From G965276675 sp965276675 (GTDB taxonomy: Bacteria > Acidobacteriota > Terriglobia > Terriglobales > Acidobacteriaceae), in contig OZ255624.1 of the NCBI GenBank assembly GCA_965276675.1, positions 744,001-808,000 on the forward strand: a stretch of 64,000 bases of DNA. The letters run 5' to 3'. Under the pieces are notes generated by a model. The model did no database searches. It saw nothing but the letters and a program-made list of their open reading frames with translations, and had not been told where the DNA came from. This document shows positions 36,270 to 45,976 of the stretch, piece after piece. The first letter of the stretch is position 1. Each line of letters begins with the position of its first letter. The position numbers and the translations under genes are program-made.

Positions 36270-37687
36270 CCACTCGTACGCGTCCATACCTTTTCTACGA
36301 CACCGCCGTTTCGATCTGCTCCACGTGCTATCGCCGTATTGACGCAAAGATTGTCTTTGAAGGCGAAGCGGTCTTCATGCTCAAGCGCTGCCCCGAGCAT
36401 GGGTTTGAGCGCGTCCTGGTTGCAGACGATGCCGAGTACTACCGGCGCTGCCGCGAGGTGTTTCTGAAACTGCCAGAGATGCCGGAGCGGTACAACACGC
36501 CGGTGAAGTATGGGTGTCCATATGACTGCGGTCTTTGCCCGGACCACGAGCAGCACTCCTGCCTGACGGTGGTTGAGATCTGCGATGCGTGCAATCTTTC
36601 GTGCCCCATCTGCTATGCGGAGAGCGGGCCACACAGAACGCTCTACAGACCGCTGGAGCAGATCGGGAGAATGCTGGATGCGGTGGTGAGGAATGAGCGT
36701 GAGCCGGATGTGGTGCAGATCTCGGGCGGCGAGCCCACGCTGCATCCTGAGTTTTTCGCGGTGCTTGACGCGGCGAAGCGGCGGCCGATACGGCACCTGA
36801 TGGTGAACACGAATGGCATCCGGATAGCGCAGGAGGATGGGTTCGCCGAGCGGCTGGCGACGTATATGCCGCAGTTTGAACTGTACTTGCAATTTGACTC
36901 GCTCAGACGTGAACCGTTGATGGCGTTGCGCGGAGCGGACCTGCGCCTGGTCCGGGAGAGGGCGCTGGAGCGGTTGAACCGGCTGAAGATTTCGACGACG
37001 CTGGTAGTGACGGTCGAGCGCGGTGTGAATGACGATGAGCTGGGTCGCATCGTGGAGTTTGCGCTGGAGCAGCCATGCGTCCGCGGCGTTACCTTTCAGC
37101 CGGTGCAGCAGGCTGGGCGTACGCTGGGCTACGATTCGGCGGCACATCGGCTGACGCTTACGGAGGTGCGGCGGCGGATCCTAGAGCAGACTCCTACCTT
37201 TAAACCGGAGGACCTGATCCCGGTGCCGTGCCATCCTGACAGTCTCGCGATGGCATACGCCATGAAGGTGGGCGGCGCGGTAGTTCCGCTCACCGGGATG
37301 ATTGATCCGGATGTTTTGATCAATGGCGGACGGAACACCATTATCTACGAGCGCGACGAGGCGATCAGGAGCCAGATTTTCAAGCTATTCGCGACCAATC
37401 ACTCGCCGCAATCGCAAGCCGCGACACTGCGAGAGCTGCTGTGTTGCCTTCCCCAGGTGCTTGCGCCAAGAGAGCTGGGCTATGAGAATCTCTTCCGCGT
37501 GCTGATTGTGCAGTTCATCGATGCGCAGGGGTTCGATCTGCGTTCCGTCAAAAAGACGTGCATCCATATCGCGCATCCGGACGGCATGCGCCTGATTCCC
37601 TTCGACACCTACAATCTCTTTTATCGAGATGACCTCGAAGAGACACGGTTGGCGAAACTAAGGGAGAAAAGTCTGGTTTGTAGCTGA
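36266..37687 (+). CDS. Radical SAM protein of the Tes / MJ0619-like family
   Basis: The 473-residue enzyme has an N-terminal CxxC / CPEHGF zinc- or cluster-like region (SICSTCYRRID, RCPEHGFERV), an auxiliary-cluster-like GCPYDCGLCPDHEQHSC, the radical SAM CX3CX2C motif in EICDACNLSCPICYAES, a GGEPTLHPE SAM-contact motif, and the C-terminal block TCIHIAHPDGMRLIPFDTYN. This arrangement matches the family containing archaeal tetraether lipid synthase (Tes) and MJ0619-type proteins. By family knowledge these join or methylate lipid chains using auxiliary clusters; the bacterial role here is inferred. It is translationally coupled to a small membrane protein and an Lgt-like protein. Confidence 0.8.
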   Translation: MTTRTRPYLFYDTAVSICSTCYRRIDAKIVFEGEAVFMLKRCPEHGFERVLVADDAEYYRRCREVFLKLPEMPERYNTPVKYGCPYDCGLCPDHEQHSCLTVVEICDACNLSCPICYAESGPHRTLYRPLEQIGRMLDAVVRNEREPDVVQISGGEPTLHPEFFAVLDAAKRRPIRHLMVNTNGIRIAQEDGFAERLATYMPQFELYLQFDSLRREPLMALRGADLRLVRERALERLNRLKISTTLVVTVERGVNDDELGRIVEFALEQPCVRGVTFQPVQQAGRTLGYDSAAHRLTLTEVRRRILEQTPTFKPEDLIPVPCHPDSLAMAYAMKVGGAVVPLTGMIDPDVLINGGRNTIIYERDEAIRSQIFKLFATNHSPQSQAATLRELLCCLPQVLAPRELGYENLFRVLIVQFIDAQGFDLRSVKKTCIHIAHPDGMRLIPFDTYNLFYRDDLEETRLAKLREKSLVCS

Positions 37688-38030
37688 GTAGAGGGAAACG
37701 CTGCGAAACAGAGAAGATTAGCGTGTGTCATAGTCCGGCTCGGGGTCCGTTTCTACTGGGTTCGATCTCTAGGCCTGTACTCTGGAATTGTTCCCGAGTC
37801 GTGCGCGTCGCCAGAGACTTACGATTTCTTAATCTAGCGGCGTTCTCCGAGGTAGCCCCACGGACGGGACAAGCCATCTGACTTGCGTGTAAACCAAAGT
37901 AACCGATTCTTTCGTACTGTTCGAAGGTGACAGTAGGAAGCGTGAACGGCCGCATCTCGAAGCGTGAACGGCCGCATCTCTTAGATTGCTGACCTTTCGG
38001 CACGCATCTATCTTAGGTTGAGAGGCACCC
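37688..38030. other. Intergenic region without gene; tandem 22-bp repeat
   Basis: No convincing ORF. The unit AAGCGTGAACGGCCGCATCTCG occurs twice in tandem at 37938-37980. The rest is unremarkable mixed sequence; a promoter for the downstream GTPase gene probably lies here but could not be placed. Confidence 0.55.
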
Positions 38031-40439
38031 ATGGCTTCGACTCGTTCCGTCGACATCTTGCCCGCGCCTGAATCATTGGATGCACTGCGTCGCAATGTTG
38101 AGCAGCTGGTGGAGATCGTCGACCGGTTACAGCTCCAGGAGACCGGCACTTCCCTGCGCGTTCTGGAGAGCTTGGGAGAGCGGATCAGCGCGCGGTGGGT
38201 GACGGTAATGCTGCTGAGCGACTCCTCGTGGGGCAAGTCGTGTTTTCTGCAGGCGCTGCTCGGCACGACACTCGAAGAGGCGACAGTGCCCCGTGATACG
38301 GGGGCTTGTACCTACCTGGAGTACGGCCGGGAGGCGGAATGCGCAGTCGTGCTCTCGCATGGGCTGACGGCCCGGCTTCCCCCCGAGCAGCTGCCGGAGT
38401 TCATTGCAAAGAAGGGTCTGGCGTCGCAGATCCAGCAGGTTATGGTCCGCCTTCCGAATCCTGTGCTGAAGAGCGGGTTGGTCGTGATCGATGCGCCCGA
38501 GCTGACTGACGATGCCTTGGTGAATGGCACTGAGCAGACACTCATGCAGGGAATTGTCGATGCGATGGCCGAGGCGGATGCCTGCGTGTTCATCATGGAC
38601 GCCGGCAAGGCGTGCAGCGAAACCACACTCAGGTTTTTGCGGGCGCAGAGGGGCAGGTTGGACAAGTTTCATTTCGTGCTGGAGAGCACGGAGACGCAGA
38701 CCGAGATGACGCAGGCGGTAGCGGTCAAGCTGGTGACGCATGCGCTCCAGCAGTACTGTGGAATCGCCAAGCCGCGGATCACGCTGCTCTCGTCTGGAGC
38801 AGCGGACGGTGCCGACGCCGAGCGCTGGAGGGAACGCACCCACTTGGCAAACGCAGAGGCATTCCGGTCCAGGCTGGTGGAAGGCGCCCGCGCCTCTTGG
38901 CAGGACGCGATCTCCATGGAGACAGCGAGGACGGCCGGCGAGGTGGTGAGCGAAGTGGAGACGGCGATACAGGCGAAGGAGACGTCTCCTTTGCGGCGTG
39001 CCAAGATGCGCCGGGAGATCAGAGCTCTCCACGAACTTCGGCAAGAGTCCGAAGAGTTGGCCGTCGCGAGCCGCGCAGCCCTTCGTAGTTCTGGCGAGAT
39101 GGCAGAGGGTGGGAAGGCGGTAGGGCGTACCCCCGTAGCGCAGGCCAGTCCTCCCAAGGCAGAGGTCACTTCGGACGCAGCACGGGAGAGTGCGTCTTCT
39201 TTCGATGCGGAAGAGCCGGTGGCTGCTTTTGTACCGGAAGCTGTCGTTCACGCTCCTCCACCCCTGAGCGAAGCTTCACAAGATGGGAGGGCTGTACCTC
39301 CGGACGAACTGCCGAGCGAAGATATAGCCGGGAGCGCAGTGCCAAGACCCGGTGTGTGGGCGCCGATGGCGGAAGACGTAACGCCCCTGTCTTCCCCGAG
39401 AGAAGCCAGCACGAGAGAAGCTGGCGCGAAAGAAGCCGGCGCGAGAGAAGCCCGCGCCAGAGAGAGCGGGGAGAGTGTCCGTCTGCCGCAGCCGGGACGC
39501 GAAGCAGGTGTGCGTGAGAGCGGGTTGAGAGCCGCTGTCGCTCAGAGTGTTCGTGCTCAGTCATCTGACACACGGACCGGGGAGTTGCGTGAGGACAAGG
39601 TGATGCCACGCCGTTCCTTCGGCCGCACAGTTTTGCGGGGCGCCGGAGTGGCTGCCGTTGCGGCAAGTGCCTGGGGCATCTTTGCCATGATTCGACCGTA
39701 TGTCACGAGATCCAGTGTGCCACTTGCGCACTCCCAGGCAATGCAGACCGGAATGCAGGTTGACGACACATCCACCATGCCAACACCTACAAGCGCCGAT
39801 CCGCCGCTGTCTAAGCCGGGAATGAGCCCTGCTCCAGCTATAGGGTCTGGACGACAAGTCGCGCCGAAAGATGAGAATCGCTCAGCGCTGCCCGCGGCGC
39901 TTCCAGCCACTGGCCGCGTTGAGACGGCGAAGGACCAGACTCCTACGCCAGTGGCCAGTGCGCATTCCTCGATAGCTTCACGGCTGGGGACGCCACCAAC
40001 TCCGGCTGCCGATGAGCTTCTCTCGACACAGAATTCCGGGCATCTTGTGGCGGACGAGACACTGCAAGCCGCACTTAGGAACTGGGTCTCCACATTTCGC
40101 AGTGAGGACATTCAGGCACAAGTGGCTTGCTATGCTCCCAAGGTGGACACCTACTTTAATTGGCGCAATGTGACGCCAGAGCAGATACAGTACGACAAGA
40201 CGCGAGCCTGGGGAAGAGTCGCCAGCATCCATAAGTACGCGGTAACTCCGATCAGCATCTCCGACGAGGCGAATGGCCGCAAAGCCATGCTGCTGCGCAA
40301 AGACTGGGATACCACGACGACACGAGGCACAGCGTTTGCTGGGAGCGAGATAGAGAAGCTGGTCTTTGCGAAGCTGGAAGGTCAGTGGAAGATTGTAGAC
40401 GAACAGGAAGTAAAGGTCCTCAAGCTCCGCCGGGAGTAG
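38031..40439 (+). CDS. Membrane-anchored dynamin-like GTPase with NTF2-like C-terminal domain
   Basis: The 802-residue protein appears to combine three modules. Residues 1-330: a dynamin/bacterial-DLP-like GTPase with degenerate Walker A SDSSWGKS, Thr-containing switch DTGACTYLEYG and a DAPE in place of DxxG, followed by a coiled-coil-like stretch. Residues 340-530: a long Ala/Glu/Pro-rich disordered linker with a 4x15-bp repeat encoding REAGA-type pentapeptides (39399-39458). Near residue 545: one transmembrane helix (TVLRGAGVAAVAASAWGIFAMI). The last 120 residues form an NTF2/SnoaL-like domain (ALRNWVSTFRSEDIQAQVACYAP, ... GQWKIVDEQEVKV), probably periplasmic. Neighbour 40516 encodes a lipoprotein. 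Confidence 0.72.
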   Translation: MASTRSVDILPAPESLDALRRNVEQLVEIVDRLQLQETGTSLRVLESLGERISARWVTVMLLSDSSWGKSCFLQALLGTTLEEATVPRDTGACTYLEYGREAECAVVLSHGLTARLPPEQLPEFIAKKGLASQIQQVMVRLPNPVLKSGLVVIDAPELTDDALVNGTEQTLMQGIVDAMAEADACVFIMDAGKACSETTLRFLRAQRGRLDKFHFVLESTETQTEMTQAVAVKLVTHALQQYCGIAKPRITLLSSGAADGADAERWRERTHLANAEAFRSRLVEGARASWQDAISMETARTAGEVVSEVETAIQAKETSPLRRAKMRREIRALHELRQESEELAVASRAALRSSGEMAEGGKAVGRTPVAQASPPKAEVTSDAARESASSFDAEEPVAAFVPEAVVHAPPPLSEASQDGRAVPPDELPSEDIAGSAVPRPGVWAPMAEDVTPLSSPREASTREAGAKEAGAREARARESGESVRLPQPGREAGVRESGLRAAVAQSVRAQSSDTRTGELREDKVMPRRSFGRTVLRGAGVAAVAASAWGIFAMIRPYVTRSSVPLAHSQAMQTGMQVDDTSTMPTPTSADPPLSKPGMSPAPAIGSGRQVAPKDENRSALPAALPATGRVETAKDQTPTPVASAHSSIASRLGTPPTPAADELLSTQNSGHLVADETLQAALRNWVSTFRSEDIQAQVACYAPKVDTYFNWRNVTPEQIQYDKTRAWGRVASIHKYAVTPISISDEANGRKAMLLRKDWDTTTTRGTAFAGSEIEKLVFAKLEGQWKIVDEQEVKVLKLRRE

Positions 40440-40515
40440 TGCTCCCATCCCGATCGCGTGTTTCAGCATCTCCAAATTTCATAGTTCGGTGGCTTAGTTC
40501 GTATAGGGAGAGTGG

Positions 40516-41076
40516 ATGGTGGAAAGAGGTTGGCATCGCACGATTGCCATTGTTGCCGCAGTGGGTATGTTGGCTACCGGATGCAAGTCAAAGAAGGCAA
40601 CCGCCAACAATGAGAACTTCACCAAGGCGCTGAATGCTTATTTCTATACCCACGATGACTGCCTGTACCCGCACGCACTGAAGTTCCCCTATGAGTTAAG
40701 CAGTACCGGCAAGGCCGAAGTGAGCCCCAAGGCGCTGGATGCGCTGACCGATGCGGGGCTGCTCACGCGGGACGAGGATCGCAGCATCAAGGTGAAGCGC
40801 TACGCGTTGAAGCCGCTGGGAACCAAGGCGACCGCCCGCTTCTGCTATGGGCATCGCGAGGTTACAAATGTTGAGAGCTTCACTCCGCCAGCCAATACGG
40901 ATGGGCATTTCATGTCGACCGTGAACTATAGCTACGCGATGAAGGATGTGCCGGAATGGGCGAAGGATGGGGCCGTCCAGCATGCGTTTCCTGAGATGGA
41001 AAAGGCGGTCAACGGTCAAGGCCAGGGCAAGACAGACGTGATGCTTGCGTTTAATGGTTGGGAAGTGCCGCAGTGA
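40516..41076 (+). CDS. Lipoprotein of unknown function
   Basis: The N-terminus MVERGWHRTIAIVAAVGMLATGC ends in a lipobox (LATGC) with the lipidated Cys near residue 23, followed by a 160-residue domain with Cys in YTHDDCLYP and RFCYGHREV, and a C-terminus with MLAFNGWEVPQ. No family recognised. It follows the GTPase fusion on the same strand by 76 bases and could be the partner of its periplasmic domain, which is only positional inference. Confidence 0.68.
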   Translation: MVERGWHRTIAIVAAVGMLATGCKSKKATANNENFTKALNAYFYTHDDCLYPHALKFPYELSSTGKAEVSPKALDALTDAGLLTRDEDRSIKVKRYALKPLGTKATARFCYGHREVTNVESFTPPANTDGHFMSTVNYSYAMKDVPEWAKDGAVQHAFPEMEKAVNGQGQGKTDVMLAFNGWEVPQ

Positions 41077-41089
41077 AGAGCTGAGGGAC

Positions 41090-41255
41090 GGTTGGCTAAG
41101 GAGCGGTCAGCAAAAAAGCGGACAGTTAAGGAGCGGTGTTTAAACAGCTAAAAGGCTGTGGCGTAAGGAGTGAGGCGGCGAAGGTCCCCCCTAGATCTAA
41201 GGCGGCCTGAGAAACGTCTGCTAGCCGCCTCTATGCCGACCGCTTCTCCGCTACT
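41090..41255. repeat. Intergenic repeat cluster (GGTTGGCTAA / AGCGGTCAGC type)
   Basis: Contains GGTTGGCTAAGGAGCGGTCAGC, AAAAAAGCGGACAGTTAAGGAGCGG and an inverted partial copy near 41236-41256 (GCCGACCGCTTCTCC). The same units form a larger inverted repeat at 48600-48866. Confidence 0.55.
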
Positions 41256-42494
<1,239 letters not shown>

Positions 42495-42939
42495 ACCTAT
42501 AGGGTAGCGGATGGCGGCGGTGGAAGCCACCGCTTGTTGTCCGGTCAACAATTCTGACGTGCCACCCGGTTTATGCAGGTATATGCGCCGTGGGATTGGC
42601 CCGCTTAGAGCCGAGGGCCGAAGTTGGAGCGAGGTGCGGACTGCGGGTGTGGTGCAGCACACCACCTTTCTTACCATTCCTGAAGTTCTACATAGCCCAC
42701 GCTTAAACTGAGACGCTAGTACAACTGGGCGGTTACAGAATAAGTTAATTAATGCTATCGACCAACCAACAAAGGCTCATTGTGAAATAGCAATGAAAGG
42801 TAAGGATCGCTGTAACTCTGCTCAGAGAGCCTAGTCGCACCCCCGAGATCGTGTTCAAAGCCGCTATTAAATCTCCTGGAAACCGCCAGACTGAATGCGA
42901 GCTCGCAACGGCTCACACAACGAAGAGAGATAGGATTCT
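42495..42939. other. Intergenic region, no gene seen
   Basis: It separates divergent genes, so promoters for both should lie here. A 6-bp hairpin GTGGTG/CACCAC (42649-42665) is visible, and the part from about 42700 on is AT-richer. No ORF with a credible start was found. Confidence 0.5.
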
Positions 42940-44280
42940 ATGAGCAGACAGAATGTACTCGCTGTAGGACTCGCACTGGGCTACTTGTCAGCCTTCAACT
43001 TTGCTGGAGCGCAAGTTGTCGCGCAACAACATCCCTCGAACCAGATCTCCGGCCAGGCGACTGCGGTTATGCCCAAGAGCGCCGCAACTATGGATATGAT
43101 CATCAAAGCGTCTGCTGCTGCTCCAGGTTCTCCTGAAGCCACAGGGATCGGCAAAAGCGGTCCGCAATTCGGCCCGTTGGGTCCTGGGCCGGGATGCAAC
43201 CTGTTTCCCGCTCCACCCTCCGTTGGCGCAAGTGTCGGTCTGTCGTATTTCGGACCTATGCCTTCGACGGTCAACCCTAGCCTGGTTGGCCCGGTCCAAC
43301 TTTTACAATCCGGCAAAGTCGACGCCACAAAAGGAACATTGACCCTGCCTCTCTATGAGGGCTACATGAGGAACGGCCATGTTCCCGTCTGGTACATTCT
43401 TACCGATGTCGATGATAAAAATGTCGCTGATCTACTAGGCCTTAACTTCTCGACGAAGCTGACAAGTGCGGGCCCGGGCGCGCGCACTGCAAACTTCAAT
43501 AAAAACGGCGATCTCATTTTTAATGCTGGCACCGTTGATTTTTCGCCAGAAAGGGAGCTGGTCGCAGGCTCCGAAACAAACCCGTTTCCGCCCTCCGTTG
43601 CTAAACCCGGCTCTGTAGGCGATAGGTACTATAGCCCACTGGTCCGCGTCCTGAACGCAGGTGGAATTGTCTACAATGCTTCGATCGTTGCTTACGGCGT
43701 TCAGGCCAAAGACATCAACTACCCCGACGGAAATGTTGACTACCACAAGGTTCACGATGAGGTCCTGGCGATCGACCCTTATGCCCAGACTGTTACCTTG
43801 CAGCTTGTGAACGGCTTTAGCTTTGGACGTCCCCTCTGGTACATCTCTATGGACGCAAGCACGCCCTTAGTAGCCGCGATCGAAAGCAACACATACGCGC
43901 CTCATATGGCGAACTTAGAAACAGGTGGAGACGACAGCTTTGGCAGCCCAGTGGAAAGAATCTTTATTGCAACAAATGGCGCAAGGGACTGCAACGATCC
44001 GAGGAGGCAGGGACTGGATGCTGCTATCGAAGACGGCTACCGTCCTAACAACACCTTCGGTGGCATTCCTACATTGACCTTGGATTATAGCCCTATGTGG
44101 AACGGCCAGCTCTACGAATGGACCGACGACGCCGTTCAAAAGAGTTATCGCCAGCAGCTTCGTGAAGAGTTCCAAATCCTAACATATGCACAGGACGGAC
44201 TCATCACTGGCCCAAACAAGACGAAGTTTGGAGACAGCAAATTCATTATTAACTGCCCTCCCGTACAACGCCTTAATTAG
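42940..44280 (+). CDS. Secreted protein of unknown function
   Basis: The 446-residue product has a signal peptide (VLAVGLALGYLSAFNFAGAQ) and a repeated all-beta pattern: LPLYEGYMRNGHVPVWYILTDVDDKNVADLLGLNFS, VDFSPERELVAGSETNPFPPS, VKSLxYSPLV-like segments, and VNGFSFGRPLWYISMDASTPLVAAIE. I have seen this style in unnamed exported proteins of soil bacteria but cannot name a domain. No catalytic motif is obvious. It has its own terminator and stands alone, with a less GC-rich composition than its neighbours. Confidence 0.72.
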   Translation: MSRQNVLAVGLALGYLSAFNFAGAQVVAQQHPSNQISGQATAVMPKSAATMDMIIKASAAAPGSPEATGIGKSGPQFGPLGPGPGCNLFPAPPSVGASVGLSYFGPMPSTVNPSLVGPVQLLQSGKVDATKGTLTLPLYEGYMRNGHVPVWYILTDVDDKNVADLLGLNFSTKLTSAGPGARTANFNKNGDLIFNAGTVDFSPERELVAGSETNPFPPSVAKPGSVGDRYYSPLVRVLNAGGIVYNASIVAYGVQAKDINYPDGNVDYHKVHDEVLAIDPYAQTVTLQLVNGFSFGRPLWYISMDASTPLVAAIESNTYAPHMANLETGGDDSFGSPVERIFIATNGARDCNDPRRQGLDAAIEDGYRPNNTFGGIPTLTLDYSPMWNGQLYEWTDDAVQKSYRQQLREEFQILTYAQDGLITGPNKTKFGDSKFIINCPPVQRLN

Positions 44281-44291
44281 CCTAATTCAAA

Positions 44292-44325
44292 GAAGAAAGG
44301 CAGCTCTTTGGAGCCGCCTTTCTTC
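44292..44325 (+). terminator. Terminator after the secreted protein gene
   Basis: GAAGAAAGGC-A-GCTC pairs with GAGC-C-GCCTTTCTTC around a TTTG loop: 14 pairs with one mismatch. It lies 12 bases past the stop between convergent genes and could act in both directions. Confidence 0.8.
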
Positions 44326-44364
44326 GGGTCTTGACACTATCCAGCGCATTTCTGATTTGCAGAC

Positions 44365-45099
44365 TTAGGGTTGGACCTGCTTTGTGGGCTGAATGCGCGC
44401 TTCCTGCAGGTTGACGGTGGCAGGCTGGGCGAAGGCGTAGACCAGGGCGCGGGCGATGTCTTCGGCCTGAAGCGCCTCCAGTTTATCGCGGCGTTCGCGC
44501 ATTTTGTCCTCCTCCACGTTGAAGCCCCACTCGGTGTAGACCCAGCCGGGCTCGATGACGGAGACGCGGATGCCCTCCGGGCCGAGCTCTTTGCGGATGG
44601 CATCGCAGAAGCCGATCACGGCGAATTTCGTGGCGTTGTAAATCGACCAGCCGTCCATGCCATAGAGGCCGGCGACGCTCGCAACGGTAGAGATCATGGC
44701 GCCGGCGCGGCCACGCAGCAGCGGAATCGCGGCCTGGGTGCAGTGCAGAACGCCGTAGAGATTGGCGTCGATGGTCTTGCGCCACTCCTCGGGCTTGCTG
44801 GTTTCAAACCTGCCGTTGTAGCCGAGGCCCGCGTTGTTGAAGAGCAGATCGATGCCGCCAAACTCCTTTTTCGCGGTTGCAAAGAGCGACTTGACCTGCT
44901 CCGCGTCACCGACATCGGCGGTGACTGGGATGGCGTTGTGGCCGAGCTCCTTCGCCAGCTCTTTCAAGCGATCTTCGCGGCGGGCGGTGACGAGGACACG
45001 CATGCCCTCCGCGACGAGCAGCTTTGCAGCGGCGTGGCCGATGCCGCTAGACGCGCCGGTGACGACCGCGGTTTTACCTTTTAGATCTTGCAATTGCAT
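44365..45099 (-). CDS. Short-chain dehydrogenase/reductase
   Basis: A classical SDR of 244 residues: cofactor motif TGASSGIG, structural NNAG in LFNNAGLGYNG, catalytic Ser in STVASVAGLYG, and YxxxK as YNATK. NADP preference is suggested by an Arg after the second strand (TARREDRLK). ATG at 45099 has GGAG six bases upstream and the longer frame is discarded. The substrate cannot be inferred; it lies divergent to a DUF4239 membrane gene. Confidence 0.9.
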   Translation of the reverse strand: MQLQDLKGKTAVVTGASSGIGHAAAKLLVAEGMRVLVTARREDRLKELAKELGHNAIPVTADVGDAEQVKSLFATAKKEFGGIDLLFNNAGLGYNGRFETSKPEEWRKTIDANLYGVLHCTQAAIPLLRGRAGAMISTVASVAGLYGMDGWSIYNATKFAVIGFCDAIRKELGPEGIRVSVIEPGWVYTEWGFNVEEDKMRERRDKLEALQAEDIARALVYAFAQPATVNLQEARIQPTKQVQP

Positions 45100-45155
45100 A
45101 TACGCTCCGGAGTGATGGATATCTGGGATAAGATGCAGGCCCAAGGTGGACAACC

Positions 45156-45950
45156 ATGTTGAGCTATCTCCAGAGTGGCCTGATTGTGCTGTTGGCGCTC
45201 CTTGCAGCGGTGGCCTTAATCGCGTTTCTTGACCGGGCGTGGCCCAGCCGCAGCCGCAAGCTAGTGAACGATGTAACTGGGTGGCAGCTGGGCGTGCTCG
45301 GCACCACCTATGCGGTGATTCTCGGCTTTATGCTCTACACCGTGTGGACGGATTTTCGCGCGGCGGAGATCGACGTGAACCTCGAGGCAACATCGCTGGT
45401 GAATATCTATCGTCTTGCAGCGGCGCTGCCAGAGCCGGAGCGCACCACGATGCAACGTCTGACGTTGCGCTACGCCGATGCCATGCTGCAGCAGGAATGG
45501 CCGGCGATGGTGCTGGGGCAGGGGAGCAATGCGGGCGGGCTGATCGCGAAACAGATGTGGACTACGATCTTGACGACTCGAACACAGAATTCGCTCGAAC
45601 AGAACAGTGTCGACCACCTCACGAGTGAAGCAAGTAACCTGATGGACCGGCGAAACCTGCGGCAGGAGCAGGCGCAGAGCCGGTTGCCATCCGTGCTGTG
45701 GGTGCTGCTAATCGTAGGTGCGATCCTGACCGTGTCTTCAACTTGCTTGCTGGGGAACGAACGTCGATGGCTACACTACTGCCAGGTGCTAGCGGTGACC
45801 TTCGTGGTGACGGTGGCGCTCGCGGCGATCGGGGATATTGCGCGTCCATTTGGCGGGTCAGTAAGCGTGCCGCGTACGGACTTCGAGCGAGCCCGCGTGA
45901 CGATGGGAGGCGAGCTTGAGGCGGGGGTTATAGGGAGGACACGGCAATGA
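45156..45950 (+). CDS. DUF4239 / bestrophin-like membrane protein
   Basis: The 264-residue protein has two N-terminal membrane helices (LIVLLALLAAVALIAFLD and LGVLGTTYAVILGFMLYTVW), a conserved helical soluble region (AAEIDVNLEATSLVNIYRLAAALPEP) and two C-terminal helices. The ILGFMLYTVWTDFRAAE block with the following EA(T/A)xLxxIYR is the DUF4239 hallmark. Family members have been compared with bestrophin-like channels, but transport is unproven. Its end lies 26 bases from the convergent scpA stop. Confidence 0.82.
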   Translation: MLSYLQSGLIVLLALLAAVALIAFLDRAWPSRSRKLVNDVTGWQLGVLGTTYAVILGFMLYTVWTDFRAAEIDVNLEATSLVNIYRLAAALPEPERTTMQRLTLRYADAMLQQEWPAMVLGQGSNAGGLIAKQMWTTILTTRTQNSLEQNSVDHLTSEASNLMDRRNLRQEQAQSRLPSVLWVLLIVGAILTVSSTCLLGNERRWLHYCQVLAVTFVVTVALAAIGDIARPFGGSVSVPRTDFERARVTMGGELEAGVIGRTRQ

Positions 45951-45976
45951 GCGGCTTGCGAGGGAAGAGGAGTGCT

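Noticed and set aside
36266..37687. Molybdenum-cofactor enzyme MoaA as an identity for the radical SAM protein
   Set aside because: It lacks the MoaA N-terminal spacing and C-terminal GC-x13 cluster motif, and the extra N-terminal CPYDCGLC and C-terminal HPDG-PFDTYN blocks fit the Tes/MJ0619-like group.
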